Notes: generated by a model from the letters alone, not told the origin. DNA of 11,966 bases from Ruminococcus sp. (GCA_014799675.1 JAAVHM010000024.1:1-11966), one strand, 5' to 3'; shown: positions 1-5,483, counted from the stretch's first letter. Numbers and translations are program-made.

Positions 1-6
1 GGAAGA

Positions 7-103
7 GGAGCGCGAGGGGAAACCTTGCAGGGGGAAGGGGGAATGCCGATTTTTGTTGGGTTTTTTTGTCCCCCTTCCCCCTACAAGGTGTCCCCTCGCT
101 CCC
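7..103. repeat. GC-rich imperfect palindrome (hairpin)
   Basis: Two arms of about 35 bases (7-42 and 69-103) are nearly complementary. Both contain a GAGGGG block, an AACCTTG/CAAGGT block and a G5-AA-G5 / C5-TT-C5 block. The AT-rich loop is about 26 bases. No reading frame uses it. A relative with the same order of blocks, inverted, lies at 11534-11630, so this is probably one copy of a dispersed intergenic repeat. The G-rich strand could also form quadruplex-like structures. Function unknown. Confidence 0.8.
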
Positions 104-124
104 TTGTGAACGACTAACAAATCC

Positions 125-231
125 CTAACCTTGCTTCCAAAATTCAAAAACAAGTAACAGTTTCTAACCTTGCTTCCAAAATTCAAAAACAAGTAACAGT
201 TTCTAACCTTGTTTCCAAAATTCAAAAGCAA
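125..231. repeat. 39-bp tandem direct repeat
   Basis: Two identical 39-bp units lie at 125-163 and 164-202, each starting CTAACCTTGCTTCC. A third, diverged, partial unit starts at 203. They abut the GC-rich hairpin through the linker TTGTGAACGACTAACA (104-119). The linker recurs inverted with one change at 11516-11531, beside a second set of tandem units. The strand shown has few Gs and is A/C rich. From 232 to the serC promoter I see only A-rich sequence and no gene. Confidence 0.85.
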
Positions 232-319
232 ACAAACAAGTTCAAACAATAAAACCACAAACAAAATACAAAAGCAAACCAACAGTTCCAAATAAGAAGT
301 AAAAAAGGAAATGTTACTA

Positions 320-348
320 TTGACTTTTGTTAGATAAAATGTTATAAT
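320..348 (+). promoter_or_regulatory. sigma-A promoter of serC
   Basis: The -35 is TTGACT (320-325) and the -10 is TATAAT (343-348), with a 17-bp spacer. The predicted start near 355 gives a leader of about 58 nt that carries the ribosome binding site GGAGG before the serC ATG. The leader is too short for a T-box or other large riboswitch. Confidence 0.8.
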
Positions 349-412
349 TATACTATGTATTTAAAATCTGTATTTTAATTCTCACAAAAATTTTATTTGG
401 AGGTCTTTTACA

Positions 413-1495
413 ATGTCCAGAGTTTATAATTTCAGCGCAGGTCCGGCTGTTCTGCCGGAGGAAGTTCTCAAGGAAGCCGCAGAGGAAATGCTCGACTATA
501 AGGGTACGGGTATGTCTGTTATGGAGATGTCCCACCGTTCCAAGGCTTACGACGAGATAATCAAGGACGCGGAAAAGGATATCCGCGATCTGATGAATAT
601 TCCCGATAACTATAAGGTGCTGTTTTTGCAGGGCGGCGCTTCCCAGCAGTTCGCCGCTGTTCCTATGAACCTTATGAAGAATAAGAAAGCCGCTTATATT
701 ATCACAGGTCAGTGGGCTAAGAAAGCTTTCCAGGAGGCTAAGCTTTACGGCGAGGCTGTAGATGTTGCTTCCTCCGCAGACAAGACTTTCTCCTATATCC
801 CAGACTGCTCAAACCTCGATATCCCCGAGGACGCAGACTATGTTTACATCTGCGAGAACAATACTATTTACGGTACAAAGTTCTGGCAGCTTCCCGATAC
901 AAAGGGCAAGGATCTGGTTGCGGACGTTTCTTCCTGCTTCCTCTCCGAGCCTGTTGACGTTACAAAATACGGCGTTATATACGGCGGCGTTCAGAAGAAT
1001 ATCGGTCCCGCAGGCGTTGTTATCGCAATTATTCGTGAGGATCTTATCAGAGACGACGTTCTCCCCGGCACTCCTACCATGCTGAAGTGGAAAACACAGG
1101 CTGACAACGACAGCCTTTACAATACACCTCCCTGCTACGGTATTTACATCTGCGGCAAGGTGTTCAAGTGGATAAAGAAAATGGGCGGTCTCGAAGCTAT
1201 GAAAAAGCACAACGAGAAGAAAGCCGCTATCCTTTACGATTTCCTCGACCAGAGCAAGCTTTTCAAGGGTACTGTTGAAAAGAAAGACCGTTCTCTCATG
1301 AACGTTCCTTTCGTAACAGGCAACGAGGAGCTTGACGCTAAATTCGTTAAGGAAGCAAAGGCTGCGGGCTTTGAGAACCTTAAGGGACACCGTTCCGTCG
1401 GCGGCATGAGAGCTTCCATTTACAACGCTATGCCTATAGAGGGCGTTGAAAAGCTTGTTGAATTCATGAAGAAATTTGAGGCAGAAAATTCATAA
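413..1495 (+). CDS. serC: Phosphoserine aminotransferase
   Basis: SerC is a PLP enzyme of the phosphorylated serine pathway. It converts 3-phosphohydroxypyruvate plus glutamate to 3-phosphoserine and 2-oxoglutarate in the cytoplasm, and also acts in vitamin B6 synthesis in some bacteria. The 360 residues match the usual family length. The N-terminus carries the family start NFSAGPAVLP (6-15). QGGASQQF (73-80) binds the cofactor phosphate, D171 in ADVSS contacts the PLP ring nitrogen, and K195 in GGVQKN is the Schiff-base lysine. The C-terminal GGMRASIYNA motif is intact. The start is set by GGAGG about nine bases upstream. serA lies 540 bases downstream on the same strand with two small genes between, so the cluster supplies the first two steps of serine synthesis. 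No phosphoserine phosphatase gene is in view. Confidence 0.98.
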   Translation: MSRVYNFSAGPAVLPEEVLKEAAEEMLDYKGTGMSVMEMSHRSKAYDEIIKDAEKDIRDLMNIPDNYKVLFLQGGASQQFAAVPMNLMKNKKAAYIITGQWAKKAFQEAKLYGEAVDVASSADKTFSYIPDCSNLDIPEDADYVYICENNTIYGTKFWQLPDTKGKDLVADVSSCFLSEPVDVTKYGVIYGGVQKNIGPAGVVIAIIREDLIRDDVLPGTPTMLKWKTQADNDSLYNTPPCYGIYICGKVFKWIKKMGGLEAMKKHNEKKAAILYDFLDQSKLFKGTVEKKDRSLMNVPFVTGNEELDAKFVKEAKAAGFENLKGHRSVGGMRASIYNAMPIEGVEKLVEFMKKFEAENS

Positions 1496-1502
1496 TTAAA
1501 AA

Positions 1503-1589
1503 CTGTAGGGGCGGGGTTTCCCCGCCCGCAAATTACGTAAATTGTAATACGGGACGGTCTGTATTGACAAGGAAACCCGTCCCCTACAG
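1503..1589. repeat. TGTAGGGG palindromic element, copy 1
   Basis: An 87-bp element bounded by CTGTAGGGG and its complement CCCCTACAG. Each end folds on itself: the left as GGGCGGGG-TTT-CCCCGCCC, the right as GGGACGG...CCGTCCC around a GTCAATACAG-type core (on the other strand CTGTATTGAC). It lies between serC and the DUF6440 gene, in what looks like one transcription unit. It belongs to the same family as the elements at 9611 and 11852. It could act as a REP-like structure that stabilises or attenuates the serC mRNA, but that is inference. Confidence 0.8.
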
Positions 1590-1613
1590 AATGTATATTA
1601 GGAGAAATTTAAT

Positions 1614-1811
1614 ATGGCTGACAGATTTAAAAGGATATACAAACAAGGCGTTGCAAGTATCATTGAAATATGGGCGGATACCGAAACAGGTGTAAATTAC
1701 CTTTGGCGTGAGGACGGCTATTCGGGCGGTCTTACTCCCCTGCTTGACCGTGACGGCAAGGTCGTTGTTACTGATGAATTTGACAGCGTTGGTCTTAAAA
1801 TAGAAAAATAA
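1614..1811 (+). CDS. DUF6440 family protein
   Basis: A 65-residue cytoplasmic protein of unknown function. It has the pattern I associate with DUF6440: an N-terminal RFKRIY, a central ETGVNYLW (24-31), and GYSGGLTPLLDRDGK (about 35-49). It has no signal peptide or membrane segment. The ATG follows an AGGAG motif by about nine bases. It lies between serC and serA on the same strand, separated from serC by the palindromic element, so it may be cotranscribed with the serine genes. Family assignment is from memory of the motif pattern; the role is unknown. Confidence 0.8.
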   Translation: MADRFKRIYKQGVASIIEIWADTETGVNYLWREDGYSGGLTPLLDRDGKVVVTDEFDSVGLKIEK

Positions 1812-1860
1812 TTAAAAAAAAAACGTCCTATAATGTTTGTTTCTGAAAGGTGATGTTAAT

Positions 1861-2013
1861 ATGTCTAATCAAGAATTATGCACAATGTTTGAGCTTATAG
1901 TCGCACTGCTGAAAAGCGGTAATTCCGACAAGGCGGCGGAAATTCTCGAAAATGCCATAAAAAGAATAGACAAGAGTTCATCTGACAGACAGGATAAAAA
2001 AGAAGAAAATTAA
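1861..2013 (+). CDS. Small 50-residue protein in serC-serA cluster
   Basis: An ATG preceded by AAAGGTGAT opens a 50-codon frame that ends at TAA 23 bases before serA. The protein begins MSNQELCTMFELIVALL. It has a helical, TPR-like stretch (KSGNSDKAAEILENAIKR, about 19-36) and a very charged tail (SSSDRQDKKEEN). I do not recognise it. The good ribosome binding site, tight packing and amphipathic helix pattern argue that it is real. It could be a small regulator or partner of a neighbour, but nothing in the sequence shows this. An A10 run sits just upstream at about 1813-1823. Confidence 0.65.
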   Translation: MSNQELCTMFELIVALLKSGNSDKAAEILENAIKRIDKSSSDRQDKKEEN

Positions 2014-2036
2014 TTTATGAAAGTAGGTCGATAGAA

Positions 2037-3200
2037 ATGTTCAATATTCAAACCTTGAATAAAATTTCAAAATACGGTACAGACAATTTCGATACCGCAA
2101 AGTATAATATCGCGGACGAACCCGCTAATCCCGACGCAATTATGGTGCGTTCCGCCGCTATGCACGATATGGCTTTCGGCGACAATCTCCTTGCTATCGC
2201 CCGCGCGGGCGCAGGAGTAAACAATATCCCCGTTGATAAGTGCGCGGAGCAGGGTATCGTTGTTTTCAACACTCCCGGCGCAAACGCAAACGCTGTTAAG
2301 GAGCTTGTTATCGCGGGACTTCTTATCTCGTCAAGAAAAGTCCCCGAGGCTATGGCTTGGGCGCAGACCTTAAAGGGTAACGGCGCAGAGGTCGGCAAAA
2401 TGGTTGAAAAGGGCAAGGGACAGTTTGCGGGTCCCGAGATTATGGGCAAGACCTTGGGTATTATCGGTCTCGGCGCGATCGGCGTACTGGTTGCAAACGC
2501 AGCAGTCGCTCTCGGCATGAAGGTTGTGGGCTTTGACCCGTATCTTTCCGTAAAGGCTGCTTTGGGACTTAACCCTGCTGTAAAGGCTGTTGCAGATGTT
2601 AAGGAAGTTTACGCTGCCGCAGATTATATCACAATTCACGTACCTTTCAACGCTGATACAAAGGGTACAATAAATAACGATACAATTGCTCTTATGAAAG
2701 ACGGCGTAAGAATTCTCAACTTTGCAAGAGGAGAGCTTGTTGACAGCGGCGCAATTATTTCCGCCCTCGAAAGCGGCAAGGTCGCGGCATATGTTGTTGA
2801 CTTCCCTAGCGACGAAGTTCTGGGCGTTAAGAACGTTATCGCTATCCCACACCTGGGAGCTTCCACTCCCGAGTCGGAGGACAACTGCGCTATGATGGCT
2901 GCTCTGGAGCTTATCGACTATATTGAAAACGGAAATATCAAGAATTCCGTAAATTACCCCGACGCTGAAATGAACGCCGCTGGCACAAAGATCTGCGTAC
3001 TTCACAAAAATATCCCCGACGTAATTTCACAGCTTACTTCCGTTTTAGGCGACGCTAAAATAAATATTGACAACATGGTGAGCAAGTCCAAAAAGGATTA
3101 CGCTTATACAATGCTTGACACTGCGGGCGACATCAACGACGATATTGTCGGCAAGCTTGCTGCCGTTGACAGCGTTATAAAGATACGCGTAATTAAGTAA
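2037..3200 (+). CDS. serA: D-3-phosphoglycerate dehydrogenase
   Basis: SerA oxidises 3-phosphoglycerate to 3-phosphohydroxypyruvate with NAD+, the first step of the serine pathway. SerC uses the product. The 387 residues form the compact type: an N-terminal substrate domain with RAGAGVNNI (56-64), the Rossmann motif GLGAIG (144-149) with the NAD-ribose-binding aspartate D167, catalytic R231 in NFARGELVD, E260 and H272 in PHLGAST, and a C-terminal ACT-like domain from about 318. This is shorter than the 520-residue forms with an extra intervening domain. The ACT domain is the usual site of serine feedback. The ribosome binding site (AAAGTAGG) is only moderate, which fits translation within an operon from serC. 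The glutamate sits in DFPSDE rather than the common DVFxxEP, a mild variation. Confidence 0.96.
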   Translation: MFNIQTLNKISKYGTDNFDTAKYNIADEPANPDAIMVRSAAMHDMAFGDNLLAIARAGAGVNNIPVDKCAEQGIVVFNTPGANANAVKELVIAGLLISSRKVPEAMAWAQTLKGNGAEVGKMVEKGKGQFAGPEIMGKTLGIIGLGAIGVLVANAAVALGMKVVGFDPYLSVKAALGLNPAVKAVADVKEVYAAADYITIHVPFNADTKGTINNDTIALMKDGVRILNFARGELVDSGAIISALESGKVAAYVVDFPSDEVLGVKNVIAIPHLGASTPESEDNCAMMAALELIDYIENGNIKNSVNYPDAEMNAAGTKICVLHKNIPDVISQLTSVLGDAKINIDNMVSKSKKDYAYTMLDTAGDINDDIVGKLAAVDSVIKIRVIK

Positions 3201-3211
3201 GGAGGTAAATA

Positions 3212-3308
3212 CTAATCACCAATTAAAAAGTGTATAAAAAATCAAGCAAAAATTTGCATATATGATTTTTGCACAGATTTTTTATTTACACTTTTAATTG
3301 GTGATTAG
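3212..3308. repeat. AT-rich 97-bp palindrome, possible MITE
   Basis: The arms CTAATCACCAATTAAAAAG (3212-3230) and its complement (3290-3308, one base shorter in the A run) extend inward with few mismatches to a centre near 3256-3262. Almost the whole element can fold into one long hairpin. The outer ends are TAATCACC...GGTGATTA, which would fit a TA target duplication as in Tc1/mariner-like elements. It lies directly after a strong GGAGG (3201-3205) and before the start codon at 3317, so it separates that ribosome binding site from the gene. There is no reading frame inside. Confidence 0.8.
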
Positions 3309-3316
3309 GATAAAAT

Positions 3317-3625
3317 ATGGCAAATTACGGTCAGAGTGATTTTGAACAAAACAAGGTAGTCGGTATCCTGTCGGTGTTTCCCGTGCTTTTTATAGTTTAT
3401 TTCATTTCGGGAACAAATTCCGAATATGCCCGTCACTGCGCGAACTGGGGCATAATTTTCACAATATGCTTTGCGGTAATGTTCGTGTTGGGAAAGCTTC
3501 TTTCCATTGTGACATGGATACCTCTTGTGGGAACTATTATAAGTCTTGCTCTTAAAATTATTGATGTGGTACTTCTTCTTGCGGTCATTGTCCAAGTGGT
3601 CAGGGCGGCAAAGGGTACTATATGA
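3317..3625 (+). CDS. DUF4870-like small membrane protein
   Basis: A 102-residue integral membrane protein with about three hydrophobic segments (roughly 14-32, 44-65 and 70-95) and short loops. It has the look of the DUF4870/Tic20-like small membrane proteins: an EYARHCANWGI segment (about 36-46) in the place of the conserved xxxNxQ-type stretch, then paired helices, and a short basic end (VVRAAKGTI). Role unknown. Only a weak AGGAT (3308-3312) is near the ATG. The strong GGAGG after serA is now more than 100 bases away, across the palindrome. It may be expressed from the serA transcript. No terminator follows directly; the next is at 3719. Confidence 0.7.
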   Translation: MANYGQSDFEQNKVVGILSVFPVLFIVYFISGTNSEYARHCANWGIIFTICFAVMFVLGKLLSIVTWIPLVGTIISLALKIIDVVLLLAVIVQVVRAAKGTI

Positions 3626-3641
3626 ATATTTTTTAAAGGTG

Positions 3642-3670
3642 TTGACAAAATAATTTTTGTGTGGTATAAT
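3642..3670 (+). promoter_or_regulatory. Promoter of predicted antitoxin RNA
   Basis: TTGACA (3642-3647), a 17-bp spacer and TATAAT (3665-3670) form a consensus sigma-A promoter. No open frame follows before the terminator at 3719-3752, so the product is a short RNA. The spacer and flanks are nearly identical to a second promoter at 3987-4015. Confidence 0.85.
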
Positions 3671-3676
3671 AAAACC

Positions 3677-3755
3677 ATAGATGATGTGAATGTGAATTTC
3701 CGTTTTTGGTAATCACAAAAAAGTCCCCGAGGTGCCAGCCTCGGGGACTTTTGTC
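3677..3755 (+). ncRNA. Predicted type I antitoxin RNA (about 79 nt)
   Basis: The RNA would start about seven bases after the -10 at 3665-3670 and end at the intrinsic terminator, about 79 nt in all. Its first half (3681-3716) is an imperfect second copy of the + strand sequence at 3873-3903, which lies opposite the ribosome binding site, start codon and first codons of the 33-codon gene on the other strand. It can therefore pair in trans with that mRNA: 11 perfect pairs (ATGATGTGAAT), a small bulge, six more pairs over the start, four pairs flanked by G-U wobbles, then TCAC against the GTGA of the ribosome binding site. The bulge comes from a tandem GTGAAT duplication in the RNA. The second half is the shared terminator hairpin. 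This matches RNA II of the pAD1 par module in layout. Not verified by expression. Confidence 0.75.
3719..3752. terminator. Shared bidirectional terminator of toxin and antitoxin
   Basis: A perfect 14-bp stem (3719-3732 with 3739-3752, core GTCCCCGAGG) and a 6-base loop TGCCAG, flanked by A and T runs on both sides. It can end the + strand RNA from 3642 and the - strand mRNA of the small peptide. The two RNAs would carry exactly complementary loops (UGCCAG and CUGGCA), suited to a first kissing contact. Confidence 0.9.
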
Positions 3756-3789
3756 AACTGCTGTAATGTTAAGGCTTTGCCGCCGTCTT

Positions 3790-3891
3790 TTACTTCTTGC
3801 GACCGTTAAGCCAATGCAGAATGTAGTGATAAATGGTATTTGCTGCTACACCTGCTGCAACGGAAATAAGAAATGATGTGAATATTTCCAT
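3790..3891 (-). CDS. 33-residue hydrophobic peptide, predicted Fst-like type I toxin
   Basis: The ATG at 3891 is preceded by AAGGAGGTGA, a full match to the anti-Shine-Dalgarno sequence, and the frame closes with TAA at 3790. The peptide begins MEIFTSFLISVAAGVAANT, a single hydrophobic membrane segment (about 3-25). It ends in HWLNGRKK, a tryptophan followed by a short basic tail. Toxins of the Fst/Ldr group have the same size and plan: membrane helix, W-L near the interface, charged end. It has its own consensus promoter and shares a terminator with a convergent antisense-type RNA that can cover its start site. If it is a toxin, the expected action is membrane damage or nucleoid condensation when over-translated. 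Sequence identity to a named family is not established; the call rests on gene layout and peptide plan. It could instead be a harmless small membrane peptide under RNA control. Confidence 0.75.
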   Translation of the reverse strand: MEIFTSFLISVAAGVAANTIYHYILHWLNGRKK

Positions 3892-3946
3892 TTTCGGGTT
3901 CACCTCCTTCCGATTAAACAACGGAAACGGAGTTGGCAGCAAAATA

Positions 3947-3976
3947 ATTATATCACATAATGTAACATTTTGTCAA
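3947..3976 (-). promoter_or_regulatory. Promoter of the 33-residue peptide gene
   Basis: Read on the - strand, TTGACA (3976-3971), an 18-bp spacer and TATAAT (3952-3947). Transcription would start near 3940, leaving a leader of about 50 nt before the ATG. The -35 box lies in a perfect 10-bp inverted repeat (3967-3976 and 3987-3996) with the -35 of the divergent + strand promoter. Confidence 0.8.
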
Positions 3977-3986
3977 GAAATATGGG

Positions 3987-4015
3987 TTGACAAAATAATT
4001 TTTTTATGGTATAAT
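3987..4015 (+). promoter_or_regulatory. Second copy of the antitoxin-type promoter
   Basis: TTGACA (3987-3992), 17 bp and TATAAT (4010-4015). The first 17 bases, TTGACAAAATAATTTTT, are identical to the promoter at 3642, and both end TGGTATAAT. It points away from the peptide gene promoter, with only ten bases between the two -35 boxes. Confidence 0.8.
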
Positions 4016-4021
4016 GTCGTA

Positions 4022-4196
4022 AAAGAAGTAAGTATGGATTCCGACATTGAAATTCACAAAAAATTCTGCGAGTGCAATAGAGGGGACTTTTTAAGGGAAA
4101 GTGCTATAGGATGGTTGCCTGAGTTTTACTTCTATCCGCTTGCAGAAAACAATTATAAAAAATCTCCCCAAATTCAGAAATCGGGGAGATTTTTTA
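4022..4196 (+). ncRNA. Orphan RNA from duplicated promoter
   Basis: A transcript of about 175 nt is predicted between the promoter at 3987 and the intrinsic terminator at 4157-4195. An ATG at 4034 opens a frame (MDSDIEIHKKFCECNRGDF...) but it has only a weak AGAAG upstream. It runs straight through the terminator and into the spoVS gene on the other strand, so it is unlikely to be a normal gene. It could be the remnant of a truncated gene, a second regulatory RNA from a duplicated toxin-antitoxin unit, or a leader left after deletion. I do not see convincing pairing with the peptide mRNA. Confidence 0.4.
4157..4195. terminator. Bidirectional intrinsic terminator
   Basis: A 13-bp stem (4157-4169, AAAAAATCTCCCC, with 4183-4195) and a 13-base loop, with A/T runs on both sides. 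It ends the + strand RNA from 3987 and can also end the spoVS mRNA on the - strand, 45 bases after its stop. Confidence 0.9.
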
Positions 4197-4239
4197 TTTC
4201 AAAAAATATAATTGCAATTTTTTCAGCCCTGCGGGACGC

Positions 4240-4500
4240 TTATCGCTCTTCACAAATAAGACGTATCGCCGTGCGGTTTTCACCGTCTATTTCTATACTG
4301 CCGAATGCGGGGTAACAAATCAGATCGACTCCTATGGGAGCTAAGTACCCTCTTGCAACTGCTATGGATTTTATTGCCTGATTTGCTGCTCCTGCGCCTA
4401 TCGCCTGAACCTCTACCGAACCGCTTTCACGCATTACGCTTGCTATTGCACCCGCGACGGCGTTTGGATTTGACCTTGCCGATACCTTTAGAATTTCCAT
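4240..4500 (-). CDS. spoVS: Stage V sporulation protein S
   Basis: SpoVS is a small cytoplasmic Alba-fold-like protein needed for progress through stage V of spore formation in Bacillus and affecting septum formation. The 86 residues equal the family length. Hallmarks are MEILKVSARSNPNAVAGAIA at the start, the QAIGAGAANQAIKSIAVARG stretch (about 33-52) and the end IDGENRTAIRL. The ATG at 4500 is chosen over a TTG six bases upstream because GGAGG sits eight bases before it and the protein then starts exactly like its relatives. It follows a ymdB-family gene on the same strand, an order also known in Bacillus. Its own promoter at 4622-4650 lies in the gap between them. Confidence 0.96.
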   Translation of the reverse strand: MEILKVSARSNPNAVAGAIASVMRESGSVEVQAIGAGAANQAIKSIAVARGYLAPIGVDLICYPAFGSIEIDGENRTAIRLICEER

Positions 4501-4529
4501 TAACAATACCTCCGTTTTTATATCTTAAA

Positions 4530-4586
4530 GGTTTGCTTACTGCCGTTTTAAGCAAACCAAGGGTATTTGCCAAAGGGTATTTGCCA
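4530..4586 (-). promoter_or_regulatory. Structured leader of spoVS: hairpin plus 14-bp direct repeat
   Basis: Between the spoVS promoter and its start are a perfect 10-bp hairpin (4530-4539 with 4549-4558, GGTTTGCTTA/TAAGCAAACC, 9-base loop) and, next to it, two adjacent identical copies of AAGGGTATTTGCCA (4559-4572 and 4573-4586). The hairpin has only a short T run after it in the direction of transcription, so it is a weak terminator at best. A binding site or attenuator is possible. The role is inferred. Confidence 0.5.
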
Positions 4587-4621
4587 GAATTGCTGAAAAA
4601 TTTCCGTAAATCGCTGTTTTA

Positions 4622-4650
4622 AGTATACACCGAATTTAATTATAATGCAA
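4622..4650 (-). promoter_or_regulatory. Probable promoter of spoVS
   Basis: On the - strand, TTGCAT (4650-4645), a 17-bp spacer and TATACT (4627-4622). Transcription would begin near 4615, giving a leader of about 115 nt. In Bacillus spoVS uses sigma-H; I do not see a clear sigma-H site here, so this call is for the vegetative form. Confidence 0.55.
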
Positions 4651-4674
4651 TAGTTTGGTAATAATTTCAGCGGT

Positions 4675-5442
4675 TTATCTAATTATAAGTCTTTCTATTG
4701 ATACACATTTACCATTTTTTTCGTTAAATTCTATTATAACTCCGTTAATAAACGGGGGATTTTCCGACTCGGAAAATTTAACGGGAGCATGGAATCGCTG
4801 TTTTTCTATAGCAATTTCCGTCTTTACTCCCAGTACGGAAAGCTCGGGACCGCACATTCCCGCGTCGGTGATGTATCCCGTGTGCTCTTTCAGAATGGTC
4901 TCGTCGGCAGTCTGGACGTGAGTATGCGTTCCGAAAACAGCAGTAACCCGTCCCGCAAGATAGTGTCCCATTGCCTTTTTTTCTCCCGTGGCTTCGGCGT
5001 GGAAGTCCACAATAATATTCGGCGTGGAAAGACTTGCGATTACCCTGTCCGCGGAAGCGAACGGATTGTCCAAAGCTTCCATATAAACCGTCCCCATAAG
5101 ATTAATAACCGCAAGCTGGCACATTCCCATGTCGTAAACGCAAAAGCCCCGACCGGGGTTGCCCTTGGGATAGTTTGCGGGTCTGATAAGATTTTTCTCG
5201 GTCTCAAAGGTGTGGTAAATTTCTCTGCGGCGGTAGCAGTGGTTTCCCGTGGTGATTATGTCCGCGCCGCTGTCGAAAAGATTTCTTGCGGAGGTCGGAG
5301 TGATACCGTTTCCCTGCGCGGAATTTTCGCCGTTGACAACAGTTACGTCTATACCGTAAAAATTTTTTAATGTGCGGAGCTTTTGCGAGACAAAATCCGT
5401 GCCGATATTTCCCACAACGTCTCCTAAGAAAAGAAGTTTCAT
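4675..5442 (-). CDS. ymdB: YmdB-family metallophosphoesterase
   Basis: A 255-residue cytoplasmic protein of the YmdB/TIGR00282 family. YmdB of Bacillus hydrolyses 2',3'-cyclic nucleotides and influences biofilm and sporulation decisions. The metal ligands line up: D8 in GDVVG, E39 and N40 in NGENSAQGNGI, N67 in TGNH with the catalytic H68, H148 in DFHAEATGEK, and H173 and H175 in GTHTHVQTAD. Length is normal. The usual GNHxWD continuation is here GNHCYRR, so the tryptophan-aspartate pair after the catalytic histidine is absent. GAGG eight bases before the ATG sets the start. spoVS follows on the same strand with 174 bases between. rny, which precedes ymdB in Bacillus, is not here; a divergent acetyltransferase gene is. 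Confidence 0.92.
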   Translation of the reverse strand: MKLLFLGDVVGNIGTDFVSQKLRTLKNFYGIDVTVVNGENSAQGNGITPTSARNLFDSGADIITTGNHCYRRREIYHTFETEKNLIRPANYPKGNPGRGFCVYDMGMCQLAVINLMGTVYMEALDNPFASADRVIASLSTPNIIVDFHAEATGEKKAMGHYLAGRVTAVFGTHTHVQTADETILKEHTGYITDAGMCGPELSVLGVKTEIAIEKQRFHAPVKFSESENPPFINGVIIEFNEKNGKCVSIERLIIR

Positions 5443-5454
5443 TTAGTACCTCGC

Positions 5455-5483
5455 TTGATTTTTTTTGATATTTATGATATAAT
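5455..5483 (+). promoter_or_regulatory. Promoter of the acetyltransferase gene
   Basis: TTGATT (5455-5460), 17 bp and TATAAT (5478-5483). The expected transcription start, near 5490, is only about 6 to 15 bases before the possible start codons at 5496 and 5505, so the mRNA would be nearly leaderless. Confidence 0.7.

Noticed and set aside
125..231. CRISPR array
   Set aside because: The units are directly adjacent with no variable spacers, so they are simple tandem repeats.
809..1390. Long open frames opposite serC, serA, ftsH and the hydrolase
   Set aside because: They are antisense shadows of clear genes and have no ribosome binding sites or recognisable motifs.
1806..1834. TATAAT at 1829-1834 as a promoter for the 50-residue gene
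   Set aside because: No -35-like sequence 16 to 18 bases upstream, only an A-rich run.
3750..3755. TTGACA on the - strand next to the shared terminator
   Set aside because: No -10 box at suitable distance; the match is part of the terminator flank.
4034..4315. Open frame on + strand beginning MDSDIEIHKKF
   Set aside because: It has a weak ribosome binding site, passes through an intrinsic terminator and overlaps spoVS in antisense. The first part could be a gene remnant, but it is not called.
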